Shown here one piece after another: positions 32,670 to 41,357 of a stretch of 52,305 nt of DNA. The translations under genes were made by a program, and so were the position numbers. Source of the stretch: an uncultured Prevotellaceae bacterium. Lineage in GTDB: Bacteria > Bacteroidota > Bacteroidia > Bacteroidales > Bacteroidaceae. Under the pieces are notes generated by a model. That model saw only the letters and a list, made by a program, of their open reading frames with translations, did not search any database and was not told where the DNA came from. The number at the start of each line of letters is the position of its first letter. Positions within the stretch are counted from its first letter, which is position 1. The stretch lies in NCBI GenBank assembly GCA_902774815.1, contig CACYJV010000023.1, positions 1 through 52,305 of the forward strand, read 5' to 3'.

Positions 32670-35159
32670 CTAAAACAAACTGCCTATCTGGAACACGGCA
32701 GCGGAGACAATCCATGCCACGACAGTGGTATAGCAGGCTGCCACCAGCGCCCAACGCCACGATCCTGTCTCGCTTTTGATAGCCACAATGGTGGCCAGAC
32801 ACGGGAAATAGAGCAGGACAAACAGCAAATAACAATAACCGGCCAATGGTGTAATGCCATCGGCAGCCATCAACTGCTGCAGACGTTGGTACTTGCCATC
32901 CTCGTCGTTGAACTTGTCATCGTCGGCAAATGAGTCATCGCCAGAATAGAGCACACCTATGGTGGATGCCACAATCTCTTTGGCGCCAAGACCAGCAACG
33001 AGACTGACGTCGAGCTTCCAGTTGAAACCTTGTGGGGCAAACACGGGCTCGATAGCCTTACCCATGTGTCCGATGATTGACTGTTCCTGCTGCTGTTGGG
33101 TGGTCAGTTCGTCATGGTGCGGGAAGTAACCCAAGGCCCAAACGATGATAGATGCCACGAGGATGATGCCTCCCATCTTCTTCAGGTATTCCTTACCTTT
33201 CTCCCACGTGTGCCTTCCGATGGCCTTTGCCGTAGGCATGCGGTAAGGAGGTAACTCCATTACGAATGGCGTGTCCTCGCCTTTGACGACGAACTGCGCA
33301 AAGATACGGCTGACAATGACCGCCATGAGAATTCCCACGACATAGAGTGAGATCATCACCAGCGAACGATACTCCAAGGCAAAGAACGTGCCCGTGATCA
33401 TAATGTAAATAGGTAGTCGTGCAGAACACGACATGAAAGGCAGAACCATCATCGTTATGAGTCGTGAACGGCGGCTTTCAATGGTTCTGGTGGCCATCAC
33501 TGCGGGCACATTGCAGCCAAAGCCCATGATGAGCGGGATGAATGATTTGCCGTGCAGGCCCATCTTGTGCATCAACCTGTCCATAATGAAGGCGGCCCGG
33601 GCCATATAACCGGAGTCCTCCATCAGTGAGATGAAGAAGTAGAGGATAAGTATCTGTGGCAAAAACACAATGACCGAGCCTACACCACCGATGACACCAT
33701 CGACCATCATGTCGCGAACAGGTCCTTCAGGCAGTGTCGTACCGATGAGATTGCCCAGCCATTCGACACCCATCTCTATCCAATCCATGGGATATTGGCC
33801 CAAGACGAACGTCACATGGAACATCAAGAAAAGCAAGGCAAAGAAGATGGGGAATCCCAACCAACGGCTTGACAGCACGCGATCGATAAGGTGTGTGGTG
33901 CGATAGGTGTCCTCTTTCGTGCCTGTCTGGAACTCGGCCTCTGTCAGAGCGCCATTGATGAAACCATATTTGGCATCCATAATGGCTGTCTCAGCATCGG
34001 TATGTGTTTCCTCCAACACGCGTGCAGCAGCCGTATCGCGTTCGGCCAGAAGCCGCTTGCGGTCGTCAGGACGTTGTTCTTCAGCCATATGCTGCGTGAC
34101 ATACTCCAAGGCATGGGTGTCGTTTTCAAGTAATTTAATAGCCAGATAGCGAGTTGAATAGCGCAGACTGATGTGTTCGTCGGCCTTCAGGAACTGCTGT
34201 ATGTGGCGGATGCCGTCCTCTATTTCGTGTCCATAGTTGATATGCAGGTGACGAGCCTCACGGCTGCGGCCTTCATAGACCTGAATGACGGCGCGGAAGA
34301 GTTCCTTCACGCCGGTACCGTTCTTAAATGAAGTGGGCACCATGGGCATACCGAACAGCGTGCTGAGCGTCTTCAGGTCGACATGGTCGCCACGGCGTTC
34401 GAATTCGTCATACATATTCAAGGCACCCACAAGTCGGATGTCCATATCGACAAGCTGTGTCGTCAGGTAGAGGTTGCGTTCCAAGTTGGAGGCATCGATA
34501 ACGTTGATGACAACGTCTGGCATTTTCTCCGTAAGGTGCTGACGCACATAGAGTTCTTCCGGCGAATAGCAAGAGAGGGAATAAGTTCCTGGAAGGTCAA
34601 CCAATTGGAATTCGTAACCGAAGAACGATGCGCGTGCTTCAGTGGCATCGACAGTGACTCCAGAGTAGTTGCCCACACGGGCATGAGCTCCACTGGCAAA
34701 ATTGAAGAGCGACGTCTTGCCACAGTTGGGGTTGCCAACGAGTGCTACACTGATGGTACGACGTTGGCGCATGGCTTTGTGGTAGGCATCAGAAGTCCCT
34801 TTCCCAACCTGAAGTCCATCAAAAGAAGGTGACGCCTGATGGTTTTCAGAACTCTTTCCGCCTGCATTAGCATCCAGATTCTCCTCCTTTAGTGAGGGGA
34901 TAGGGGCGGGTTCTTGGGCGTTTTCCTTTGGGTTAGCTTCCCAATAGACCTCGATCATCTCAGCCTCTTGCCTGCGAAGCGACACCTCATAGCCCATGAT
35001 TTTGTATTTCACAGGGTCTTGCAGCGGGGCATTGAGCAACACCTCCACCATCTGACCCTTCACGAAGCCCATCTCAATGATGCGCTTCCGGAATCCACCA
35101 CGGCCCATCACCTTCACGATGACGGCCTTTTCGCCTGTCTTCAGTTCTGATAGTTTCAT
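32670..35159 (-). CDS. feoB: Fused FeoA-FeoB ferrous iron transporter
   Basis: The 829-residue fusion has a FeoA SH3-like domain (about 1-75), a linker (76-133), and a FeoB G-domain. G1 is GNPNCGKTS at 142-150, G3 is DLPGTYSLS and G4 is NMYDE. The membrane permease follows (about 430-829; SCSARLPIYIMI and the Gate domains). It imports Fe2+ across the inner membrane with GTPase control. Fusion is common in Bacteroidetes. The linker includes EPAPIPSLKEENLD and SPSFDGLQVGKGT, which look like translated copies of a GC-rich repeat. The promoter box ends 4 nt before the ATG. Confidence 0.96.
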   Translation of the reverse strand: MKLSELKTGEKAVIVKVMGRGGFRKRIIEMGFVKGQMVEVLLNAPLQDPVKYKIMGYEVSLRRQEAEMIEVYWEANPKENAQEPAPIPSLKEENLDANAGGKSSENHQASPSFDGLQVGKGTSDAYHKAMRQRRTISVALVGNPNCGKTSLFNFASGAHARVGNYSGVTVDATEARASFFGYEFQLVDLPGTYSLSCYSPEELYVRQHLTEKMPDVVINVIDASNLERNLYLTTQLVDMDIRLVGALNMYDEFERRGDHVDLKTLSTLFGMPMVPTSFKNGTGVKELFRAVIQVYEGRSREARHLHINYGHEIEDGIRHIQQFLKADEHISLRYSTRYLAIKLLENDTHALEYVTQHMAEEQRPDDRKRLLAERDTAAARVLEETHTDAETAIMDAKYGFINGALTEAEFQTGTKEDTYRTTHLIDRVLSSRWLGFPIFFALLFLMFHVTFVLGQYPMDWIEMGVEWLGNLIGTTLPEGPVRDMMVDGVIGGVGSVIVFLPQILILYFFISLMEDSGYMARAAFIMDRLMHKMGLHGKSFIPLIMGFGCNVPAVMATRTIESRRSRLITMMVLPFMSCSARLPIYIMITGTFFALEYRSLVMISLYVVGILMAVIVSRIFAQFVVKGEDTPFVMELPPYRMPTAKAIGRHTWEKGKEYLKKMGGIILVASIIVWALGYFPHHDELTTQQQQEQSIIGHMGKAIEPVFAPQGFNWKLDVSLVAGLGAKEIVASTIGVLYSGDDSFADDDKFNDEDGKYQRLQQLMAADGITPLAGYCYLLFVLLYFPCLATIVAIKSETGSWRWALVAACYTTVVAWIVSAAVFQIGSLF

Positions 35160-35163
35160 GTTG

Positions 35164-35171
35164 CAAAGGTA
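35164..35171 (-). promoter_or_regulatory. feoAB promoter (TAccTTTG), 4 nt before the ATG
   Basis: TACCTTTG is followed by CAAC and the ATG, identical to the tadA arrangement. It suggests an mRNA with essentially no leader. Confidence 0.65.
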
Positions 35172-35224
35172 CTCAGAATTTTCTGCATTTACCGTTTCGA
35201 TGCACTATTTTCTTGCCAAAATAC

Positions 35225-37345
35225 CTAAAAATGGGGATGTCTGAGTGCCCGCATGGCATTTAGTACAGCCAATACAGTGACACCTACATCAGCAAAGACA
35301 GCCATCCACATGGTGGCAAGTCCAAACGTAGCCAATAGCAATACTAGTATTTTTACCCCTATAGCGAACCAAACGTTCTGCCGGGCGATGGCAATAGTGC
35401 GACGGGCGATGCTGATGGCATCGGCCACTTTGCTTGGGTTGTCGTCCATAATGACCACATCTGCGGCTTCAATTGCGGCATCACTGCCCAAGCCTCCCAT
35501 GGCAATACCCACGTCGGCGCGGGCCAATACGGGGGCGTCGTTAATACCATCGCCCACAAAGACGGTAGCTCCTTGCTTTTCACCGTCACCCTGCGAGGCT
35601 TCAACCATCATCTGCACTTTGTCGGCAGGCAGCAACTCGGCATGATAGTCAGTCAGTCCCAACTCTTCAGCCACGTGTGCTGCCACTTCTTTTCTGTCGC
35701 CTGTAAGCATCACAACATGACCAACGCCCAGTGATTTCAGCCGTTCGACAGCGTCATGACTCTCGGGCTTGAGTTGATCGTTGAAGGCTATGTGTCCTGC
35801 ATATATGCCATCGATAGCGACATGCAGCACCGTACCAGAGTGATGGCATTGACTCCACGTCACGCCAAGGGCCTCCATCAGGCGAGTATTGCCGACACTG
35901 ACCAGCCGTCCGGCCACTTTGGCTTGTATGCCTTGCCCTGCCCGCTCCTCCACATCGCTCACCTCGCAGCAGTCAAGATCTGAAGAATAGAGCGGAAAGG
36001 ATTGCCTGTCAATGGCCGCATAGGCCTCGCACAAAGCCACGGCGATAGGATGTGTCGAGAAATGCTCGACGTGGGCTGCCAAATGAAGCAGTTCACATTC
36101 GTCGCAATTGTTGGGATGGACAGCCTCAACGGCAAACTGTCCACGAGTCAGCGTGCCCGTCTTGTCGAAAACCACGGTACTTACTTTCGACAACACATCC
36201 ATGTAGTTGGCTCCCTTGATAAGGATTCCATGGCGCGATGCTCCGCCTATGCCACCGAAGAAGGTCAGTGGTACGCTGATAACCAGTGCACAGGGGCATG
36301 AAACCACGAGGAATAGCAATGCCCGATAGAGCCACGTGGGGAATGACGAAGTGAATGCTTGCCACTGGAAGGCAATGGGCGACAGCGAAACCGAGCTAAA
36401 CAGCGGCGGCAAAAGGGCCAAAGCCAAGGCCGCCATCACCACCACAGGCGTATAGATGCGTGCAAAACGAGTGATGAAGGCTTCGCTCTTCGACTTGTGT
36501 TCGCCTGCATTCTCCACCAGACTGATGATTTTTGCCACGGTGCTCTCACCATATATTTTAGTAGTACGCACGCGTAAAACGCCTGAAAGGTTGACACATC
36601 CCGAAACGACCTCGTCGCCTTGAGCCACGTCACGCGGCTGACTTTCGCCCGTCAGAGCGACCGTGCTGAGCGATGAAGTGCCTTCTTCGACAATACCGTC
36701 GAGAGGTATTTTCTCGCCAGGACGCACCTCTATCGTACTTCCCACTGCCACTTGTTCCGGGCTGACCTCGTCCAAGCTGCCCGAAGGAGTCACTACCCTG
36801 GCCACATCGGGACGTATATCCATCAGATGGGCTATGCTGTCGCGGCTCTTTCCTTCGGCATAACCTTCAAAAAGTTCGCCTACTTGGAAGAAAAGCATGA
36901 CAAATACCGCTTCCGGAAACTGTGTTTCAGCACCAGGAAGGAAACCAATAGCCAACGCACCAATCGTGGCTACCGACATCAGGAAGTGCTCATTGAAGGC
37001 ATCGCCATGAGCTACGCCCTCGACAGCCTCGTGCAACGTCTCGTGTCCAATCAACAGATAGGGCACCAGATAGACGAGCAACAATTGCCAAGTGGCCAGT
37101 TGGCAATGCTTCTCTATCAAGACAGCACCCACCAACAGCAATGCCGTGGCCGCAATGAGCAGCAATTGCCGCTTCAAACCATCATGATCGTGATGATGAT
37201 GGTGATGTTCATGTTCGCCATGTTCATGCTCGTGTTCGTGAACGTGCTCATGTTCTCCGTGCTCATGTGAACAACAATGGTCGTGATCTCTGTGGTTATG
37301 TGAACAGCAATGGTCGTGTTCGTGATGTTCGTGATGATGTGACAT
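35225..37345 (-). CDS. His-rich P1B-type heavy-metal ATPase
   Basis: The 706-residue inner-membrane pump has no CxxC metal-binding (HMA) domain. Its first 50 residues are dominated by His, Glu and Asp with two CCSH motifs, a metal buffer or sensor. The core has SCPCALVISVPL (metal site), DKTGTLTRG (phosphorylated Asp), STHPIAVAL (HP motif), MLTGDRKEVA and GDGINDAPVLARADVGIAMG. CPC plus His-rich tails suggest Zn2+/Cd2+ (or Co2+) export. The 42-residue upstream extension crosses promoter sequences and is rejected; ATG 37345 is chosen. It lies downstream of nothing on its strand and is divergent from the GH105 gene. Confidence 0.94.
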   Translation of the reverse strand: MSHHHEHHEHDHCCSHNHRDHDHCCSHEHGEHEHVHEHEHEHGEHEHHHHHHDHDGLKRQLLLIAATALLLVGAVLIEKHCQLATWQLLLVYLVPYLLIGHETLHEAVEGVAHGDAFNEHFLMSVATIGALAIGFLPGAETQFPEAVFVMLFFQVGELFEGYAEGKSRDSIAHLMDIRPDVARVVTPSGSLDEVSPEQVAVGSTIEVRPGEKIPLDGIVEEGTSSLSTVALTGESQPRDVAQGDEVVSGCVNLSGVLRVRTTKIYGESTVAKIISLVENAGEHKSKSEAFITRFARIYTPVVVMAALALALLPPLFSSVSLSPIAFQWQAFTSSFPTWLYRALLFLVVSCPCALVISVPLTFFGGIGGASRHGILIKGANYMDVLSKVSTVVFDKTGTLTRGQFAVEAVHPNNCDECELLHLAAHVEHFSTHPIAVALCEAYAAIDRQSFPLYSSDLDCCEVSDVEERAGQGIQAKVAGRLVSVGNTRLMEALGVTWSQCHHSGTVLHVAIDGIYAGHIAFNDQLKPESHDAVERLKSLGVGHVVMLTGDRKEVAAHVAEELGLTDYHAELLPADKVQMMVEASQGDGEKQGATVFVGDGINDAPVLARADVGIAMGGLGSDAAIEAADVVIMDDNPSKVADAISIARRTIAIARQNVWFAIGVKILVLLLATFGLATMWMAVFADVGVTVLAVLNAMRALRHPHF

Positions 37346-37374
37346 AATCTTTTGATGTTTATTGTTTTCGGGTG

Positions 37375-37415
37375 CAAAGTTACAAGAAATGTTTTGCAAC
37401 TGGATTGCAAAGTTA
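37375..37415 (-). promoter_or_regulatory. Two tandem TAacTTTG boxes upstream of the metal ATPase
   Basis: CAAAGTTA at 37375-37382 and 37408-37415 give two minus-strand TAACTTTG boxes 33 nt apart. Two palindromic GTTAAC sites lie at 37412-37417 and 37430-37435, a possible operator for a metal regulator. Function is inferred. Confidence 0.5.
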
Positions 37416-37517
37416 ACTCTACGACTTTCGTTAACGAAGAAACCTTGTTCAGCCCTGCCTACCATCGGCATCGTGACCTCAGCAGGGAAAACGTGACCAA
37501 AAAAGATTTGCTTTTAT

Positions 37518-37548
37518 TTTGTATTGCCCCCGACTTTTCGTATCTTTG
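37518..37548 (+). promoter_or_regulatory. Promoter of the GH105-GH106 / GH2 operon
   Basis: TTTG (37518-37521), exactly 19 nt, then TATCTTTG (37541-37548). A five-codon frame (MKKMS) begins 3 nt after the box, and the main ATG is at 37580. Confidence 0.75.
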
Positions 37549-37579
37549 CCGATGAAAAAAATGTCATAAACAAAGACCT

Positions 37580-40500
37580 ATGAGAACAATCAATATGGCT
37601 TGCCTGCTGAAAAAGGTATTCCTTACTGTGTGTCTGATGGCCTTGCTGCCAATGAACATACACGCTCAGGCCCAAGCCGAGGACGTTTTGGCCACGTTAC
37701 GGTGTGCCAACGACTACTTCATGAAGAAGTATGCTGACCCGACACTACCCACATTTGTGAAGAAAGAGCGCCCCAGTTCGCTTTGGACGCGTGCGGTTTA
37801 CTACGAAGGACTGATGGCTCTCTACGAAGTGGACCCGCAACAACGCTATGCAGACTATGTGGATCGCTGGGCTAACTTCCATCAATGGACTCCTCGCGAT
37901 GGCATTCAGACGTGCGATGCTGACAACCAGTGCTGTTCGCAAACCTATCTGATGCGCTACCAACAGGTGGGAGGCGAAGAAAAATTGCTTCCCACACAAC
38001 TTAACCTGGAGCACCAGATGCGCACAAAGATCGGTTGGTGGACGTGGATTGATGCCATTCAGATGGCAATGCCCGTCTATGCGCAGATGACAACCATCAC
38101 GGCAGATGACCGATACATGGAACATGCCATGAAAATGTATCGTTGGTCGCGCGACACGCTGGCCGGTGGGCTCTTCAACGAGAAGGAAGGCCTGTGGTGG
38201 CGCGACAAGGATTTCGTGCCACCTTACCGCGAACCCGATGGCAAACAATGCTATTGGAGTCGTGGAAACGGGTGGGTATATGCCGCTCTTGTACGATGTT
38301 TGAAGGCAATGGACGAGGACAAGCGACCAGAGGCACGCGACAAGATGCGGGAACGCGACCTTTTGCGCCGCGACTTCGTCAGAATGAGCAAGGCGCTGCT
38401 GCGTTGCCAGCGTGAAGATGGCCTTTGGAACGTGAGTCTCACAAGCAACAACTACGCAGGCAAGGAACTGACGGGCACAGCCTTGTTCCTCTATGGCATG
38501 AGTTGGGGCATCAGCACAGGCCTTTTGCCCGCCAAGGCCTATCGACCTGCATGCGACAGAGCATGGCAAGCACTGCAACGCGATTGTATCCATGCCAATG
38601 GTTTTCTCGGATGGGTACAAGGCACGGGCAAGGAACCAAAGGACGGACAGCCGCTGAGTTACACTCGCATCCCCGATTTCGAGGATTTCGGCACAGGATG
38701 CCTGCTGCTTGGTGGTGCTGAATACTACAAACTACTCGCTTCCACACTCCCTTCGCACCCCCAACTGAAAGCCACCAGCACGACAAAAGCCGGTGCCCGC
38801 TGGTGGTGGATGGGTTCTGCCGTTGACAAGGAGAACCTTCGCCGGAACATGGAGGAGTATGCGCGCACTGGGATTGGCACTTTGGAAATCACGCCTATCT
38901 ATGGTGTGCAAGGCAATAGCGGCAACAACATCGAGTTTCTCAGTGACAAGTACATGGAAATGCTGCGCTTTGTCATGGACGAAGGAAAGCGTTTGGGCAT
39001 TGAAATCGACATGGCCACAGGTACAGGGTGGCCTTTCGGCGGGCCATGGGTGCCGCTTGAGGAGTCGGCCTGCCGAGCCGTGTTTGTCGTGAAGACTTTC
39101 AAAGGCCATGAAGTGGCGGGACTCGACTTGCTTCCTGCAGAAAAAGTCCGCAAAAACTGCAGTTTGCAGAAGGTAATGCTAACCCTTTCGAATAGCAAAA
39201 CAGCCATTGACGTGACCAATTGCATGTCTGACGGGGTGTTTTCCTGGAAAGCTTCTAACGACGAACGCAAGACTCTCAGCAAAAACGATGAACAAACCGT
39301 GGTGGCACTCTATGTGAAACGGGGCATCATGCGGGTGAAGCGGGCGGCACCAGGTGGCGAAGGACTGGTGGTTGACCACTTCGACCGGCAGGCAGTGGCC
39401 AATTATCTCCACCATATCAGTGATGCCTTTGACCGCACCCATACACCTTACCCTCACACCTTCTTCAACGACAGCTACGAAGTGGCCGACGGCGACTGGA
39501 CAAGCCATCTGTTGGAAGAATTTGCCAGCCGGAGAGGCTACCAATTGGAACAACACCTGCCGGAGTTCCTGGCTGGTGATTCGAAGTTAGTGGCCGATTA
39601 CCGTGAGACTTTGGGTGAGTTGCTATTGGAAAACTTCACTTGCCAATGGACACAGTGGGCACACGAGCATGGCGCACTGACGCGTAACCAAGCGCACGGG
39701 TCGCCTGCCAACCTCATCGATTGCTATTCAGCAGTAGATATCCCTGAGATCGAGGGGTTTGGCCTGTCGGATTTTGGCATCAAGGGACTGCGCCGCGACC
39801 CTGGAAAGACGCGTAAGAACGACTCGGACCTGTCGATGCTGAAGTATGCCTCATCGGCAGCGCACGTTACGGGTAAGAAACTAACCTCAAGCGAAACTTT
39901 CACGTGGCTGACCGAACACTTCCGCACGTCGCTCTCGCAGATGAAGCCCGACTTGGACCTGATGTTCTGTGCCGGAGTCAATCGTATGCTCTTCCATGGC
40001 ACCACCTACTCGCCCCAAAACGACGCATGGCCAGGCTGGAAGTTCTACGCTTCGGTCGACATGAGCCCCACAAACAGCATCTGGCGCGATGCGCCCTCAC
40101 TGATGAAGTACATCGAGCGATGCCAGAGCATGCTGCAATGGGGACAGCCCGACAATGATTTCCTGGTCTATCTGCCTGTGCGCGACATGTGGGCGAAGGA
40201 TTCAACGCACCGCTTCATGCAGTTCAGCATCCACAACATGGTTCAGCGGGCACCTGAATTCATTGCCAGCGTGCTGAAGATTGACCGTTTGGGCTATGAC
40301 TGTGACTACATCAGCGAACGCCAACTTGCCGAAGTCGCACTCGAAGCGAGGGGACAGCGACTGACGACAGGTGCAGGTACGCGCTACAAGGCCCTGATCA
40401 TCCCCTCGGGAACCACCATTACGCCCCAGCTCGAAAGCATCCTGAAGCGTCTGGCGCCATTGGTCATCTTTGGTGAAGATGCCGAATCGCTGGCCCGCTT

Positions 40501-41338
40501 CGCAAAGGCCGAAGCCATGAAAACGCAACTGGGGCTTCACATGATTCGCCGACAGTCGTCGCCAACAAGCATGGCAGCCAAGGCAGGCCACCACTATTTC
40601 ATGGCCAACCTGTCGCCTGACGATGTGGATGCCACCGTTCCTTTGGCCGTTGCTTGTACGGCAGCGACATGGCTCAATCCGATGACAGGCGAAACCATGC
40701 CTGCCCAACTCACGGAGAAGGGCGTTCGCATCCGATTACGCTCAGGCGAATCGCGCTTCTTGTTGGCACATGCCTCATCAGCCATCTCCCCTGCCCCATC
40801 AATACCTGCTGTTTCCAGCAGTCAGCCTTCCACGATAGAGCTGGGAAAGGAACATGGATGGACCCTGACGTTCAGCGATGCCGAACCACAAGTGGCCGAA
40901 ACCTATACGCTCAGCAACCTCCAGACATGGGAAACCCTCTCTGAAACCACGGCAGTGACCATGGGCACGGGTATCTACACCACTTCTGTCACCCTCACGC
41001 CCCAAGAGGCACAGCAACACTGGCTGATTGACCTGGGCGATGTGCGCGAATCTGCCCGTGTATATATTAACAATGTGTACGCAGGATGTGCCTGGGCAGT
41101 GCCTTATGTGCTTGACTGCCGCGACTATTTGCACAAGGGGAAGAACGAGATTCGCATCGAAGTGACCAACCTGCCGGCCAATCGCATTGCCGATATGGAT
41201 CGTCGGGGTATCAATTGGCGGAAGTTCGAGGAAATCAACATTGTGGACATCAACTACAAGAAGACAAATTATGCCGACTGGGAGCCCGTGAAGAGCGGTC
41301 TCGCATCAACAGTCAGGCTCATCACATGTAATCCATAA
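37580..41338 (+). CDS. Fused GH105 (unsaturated rhamnogalacturonyl hydrolase) and GH106 (alpha-L-rhamnosidase)
   Basis: The 1252-residue secreted protein has a signal peptide (to about residue 30). A GH88/GH105 (alpha/alpha)6 barrel follows (about 35-395), with the probable catalytic D158 in WWTWIDAIQM and the late WSRGNGWVYAAL motif. A GH106 alpha-L-rhamnosidase region starts at RWWWMGSAVDKENLRRNMEE (about 405), with FFNDSYE as a candidate catalytic Glu and a C-terminal galactose-binding-like domain (INNVYAGCAWAVPYVLD). Each half has the length of a full stand-alone enzyme. GH105 removes unsaturated uronates left by pectate or RG lyases and GH106 removes rhamnose, so one chain could process rhamnogalacturonan ends. 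A GH2 gene follows by 19 nt. Confidence 0.92.
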   Translation: MRTINMACLLKKVFLTVCLMALLPMNIHAQAQAEDVLATLRCANDYFMKKYADPTLPTFVKKERPSSLWTRAVYYEGLMALYEVDPQQRYADYVDRWANFHQWTPRDGIQTCDADNQCCSQTYLMRYQQVGGEEKLLPTQLNLEHQMRTKIGWWTWIDAIQMAMPVYAQMTTITADDRYMEHAMKMYRWSRDTLAGGLFNEKEGLWWRDKDFVPPYREPDGKQCYWSRGNGWVYAALVRCLKAMDEDKRPEARDKMRERDLLRRDFVRMSKALLRCQREDGLWNVSLTSNNYAGKELTGTALFLYGMSWGISTGLLPAKAYRPACDRAWQALQRDCIHANGFLGWVQGTGKEPKDGQPLSYTRIPDFEDFGTGCLLLGGAEYYKLLASTLPSHPQLKATSTTKAGARWWWMGSAVDKENLRRNMEEYARTGIGTLEITPIYGVQGNSGNNIEFLSDKYMEMLRFVMDEGKRLGIEIDMATGTGWPFGGPWVPLEESACRAVFVVKTFKGHEVAGLDLLPAEKVRKNCSLQKVMLTLSNSKTAIDVTNCMSDGVFSWKASNDERKTLSKNDEQTVVALYVKRGIMRVKRAAPGGEGLVVDHFDRQAVANYLHHISDAFDRTHTPYPHTFFNDSYEVADGDWTSHLLEEFASRRGYQLEQHLPEFLAGDSKLVADYRETLGELLLENFTCQWTQWAHEHGALTRNQAHGSPANLIDCYSAVDIPEIEGFGLSDFGIKGLRRDPGKTRKNDSDLSMLKYASSAAHVTGKKLTSSETFTWLTEHFRTSLSQMKPDLDLMFCAGVNRMLFHGTTYSPQNDAWPGWKFYASVDMSPTNSIWRDAPSLMKYIERCQSMLQWGQPDNDFLVYLPVRDMWAKDSTHRFMQFSIHNMVQRAPEFIASVLKIDRLGYDCDYISERQLAEVALEARGQRLTTGAGTRYKALIIPSGTTITPQLESILKRLAPLVIFGEDAESLARFAKAEAMKTQLGLHMIRRQSSPTSMAAKAGHHYFMANLSPDDVDATVPLAVACTAATWLNPMTGETMPAQLTEKGVRIRLRSGESRFLLAHASSAISPAPSIPAVSSSQPSTIELGKEHGWTLTFSDAEPQVAETYTLSNLQTWETLSETTAVTMGTGIYTTSVTLTPQEAQQHWLIDLGDVRESARVYINNVYAGCAWAVPYVLDCRDYLHKGKNEIRIEVTNLPANRIADMDRRGINWRKFEEINIVDINYKKTNYADWEPVKSGLASTVRLITCNP

Positions 41339-41357
41339 ACAAAAGAAACGATAACTT

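Noticed and set aside
37346-37471. 42-residue extension of the metal ATPase
   Set aside because: It runs through both TAACTTTG boxes. The ATG at 37345 gives the natural His-rich start.
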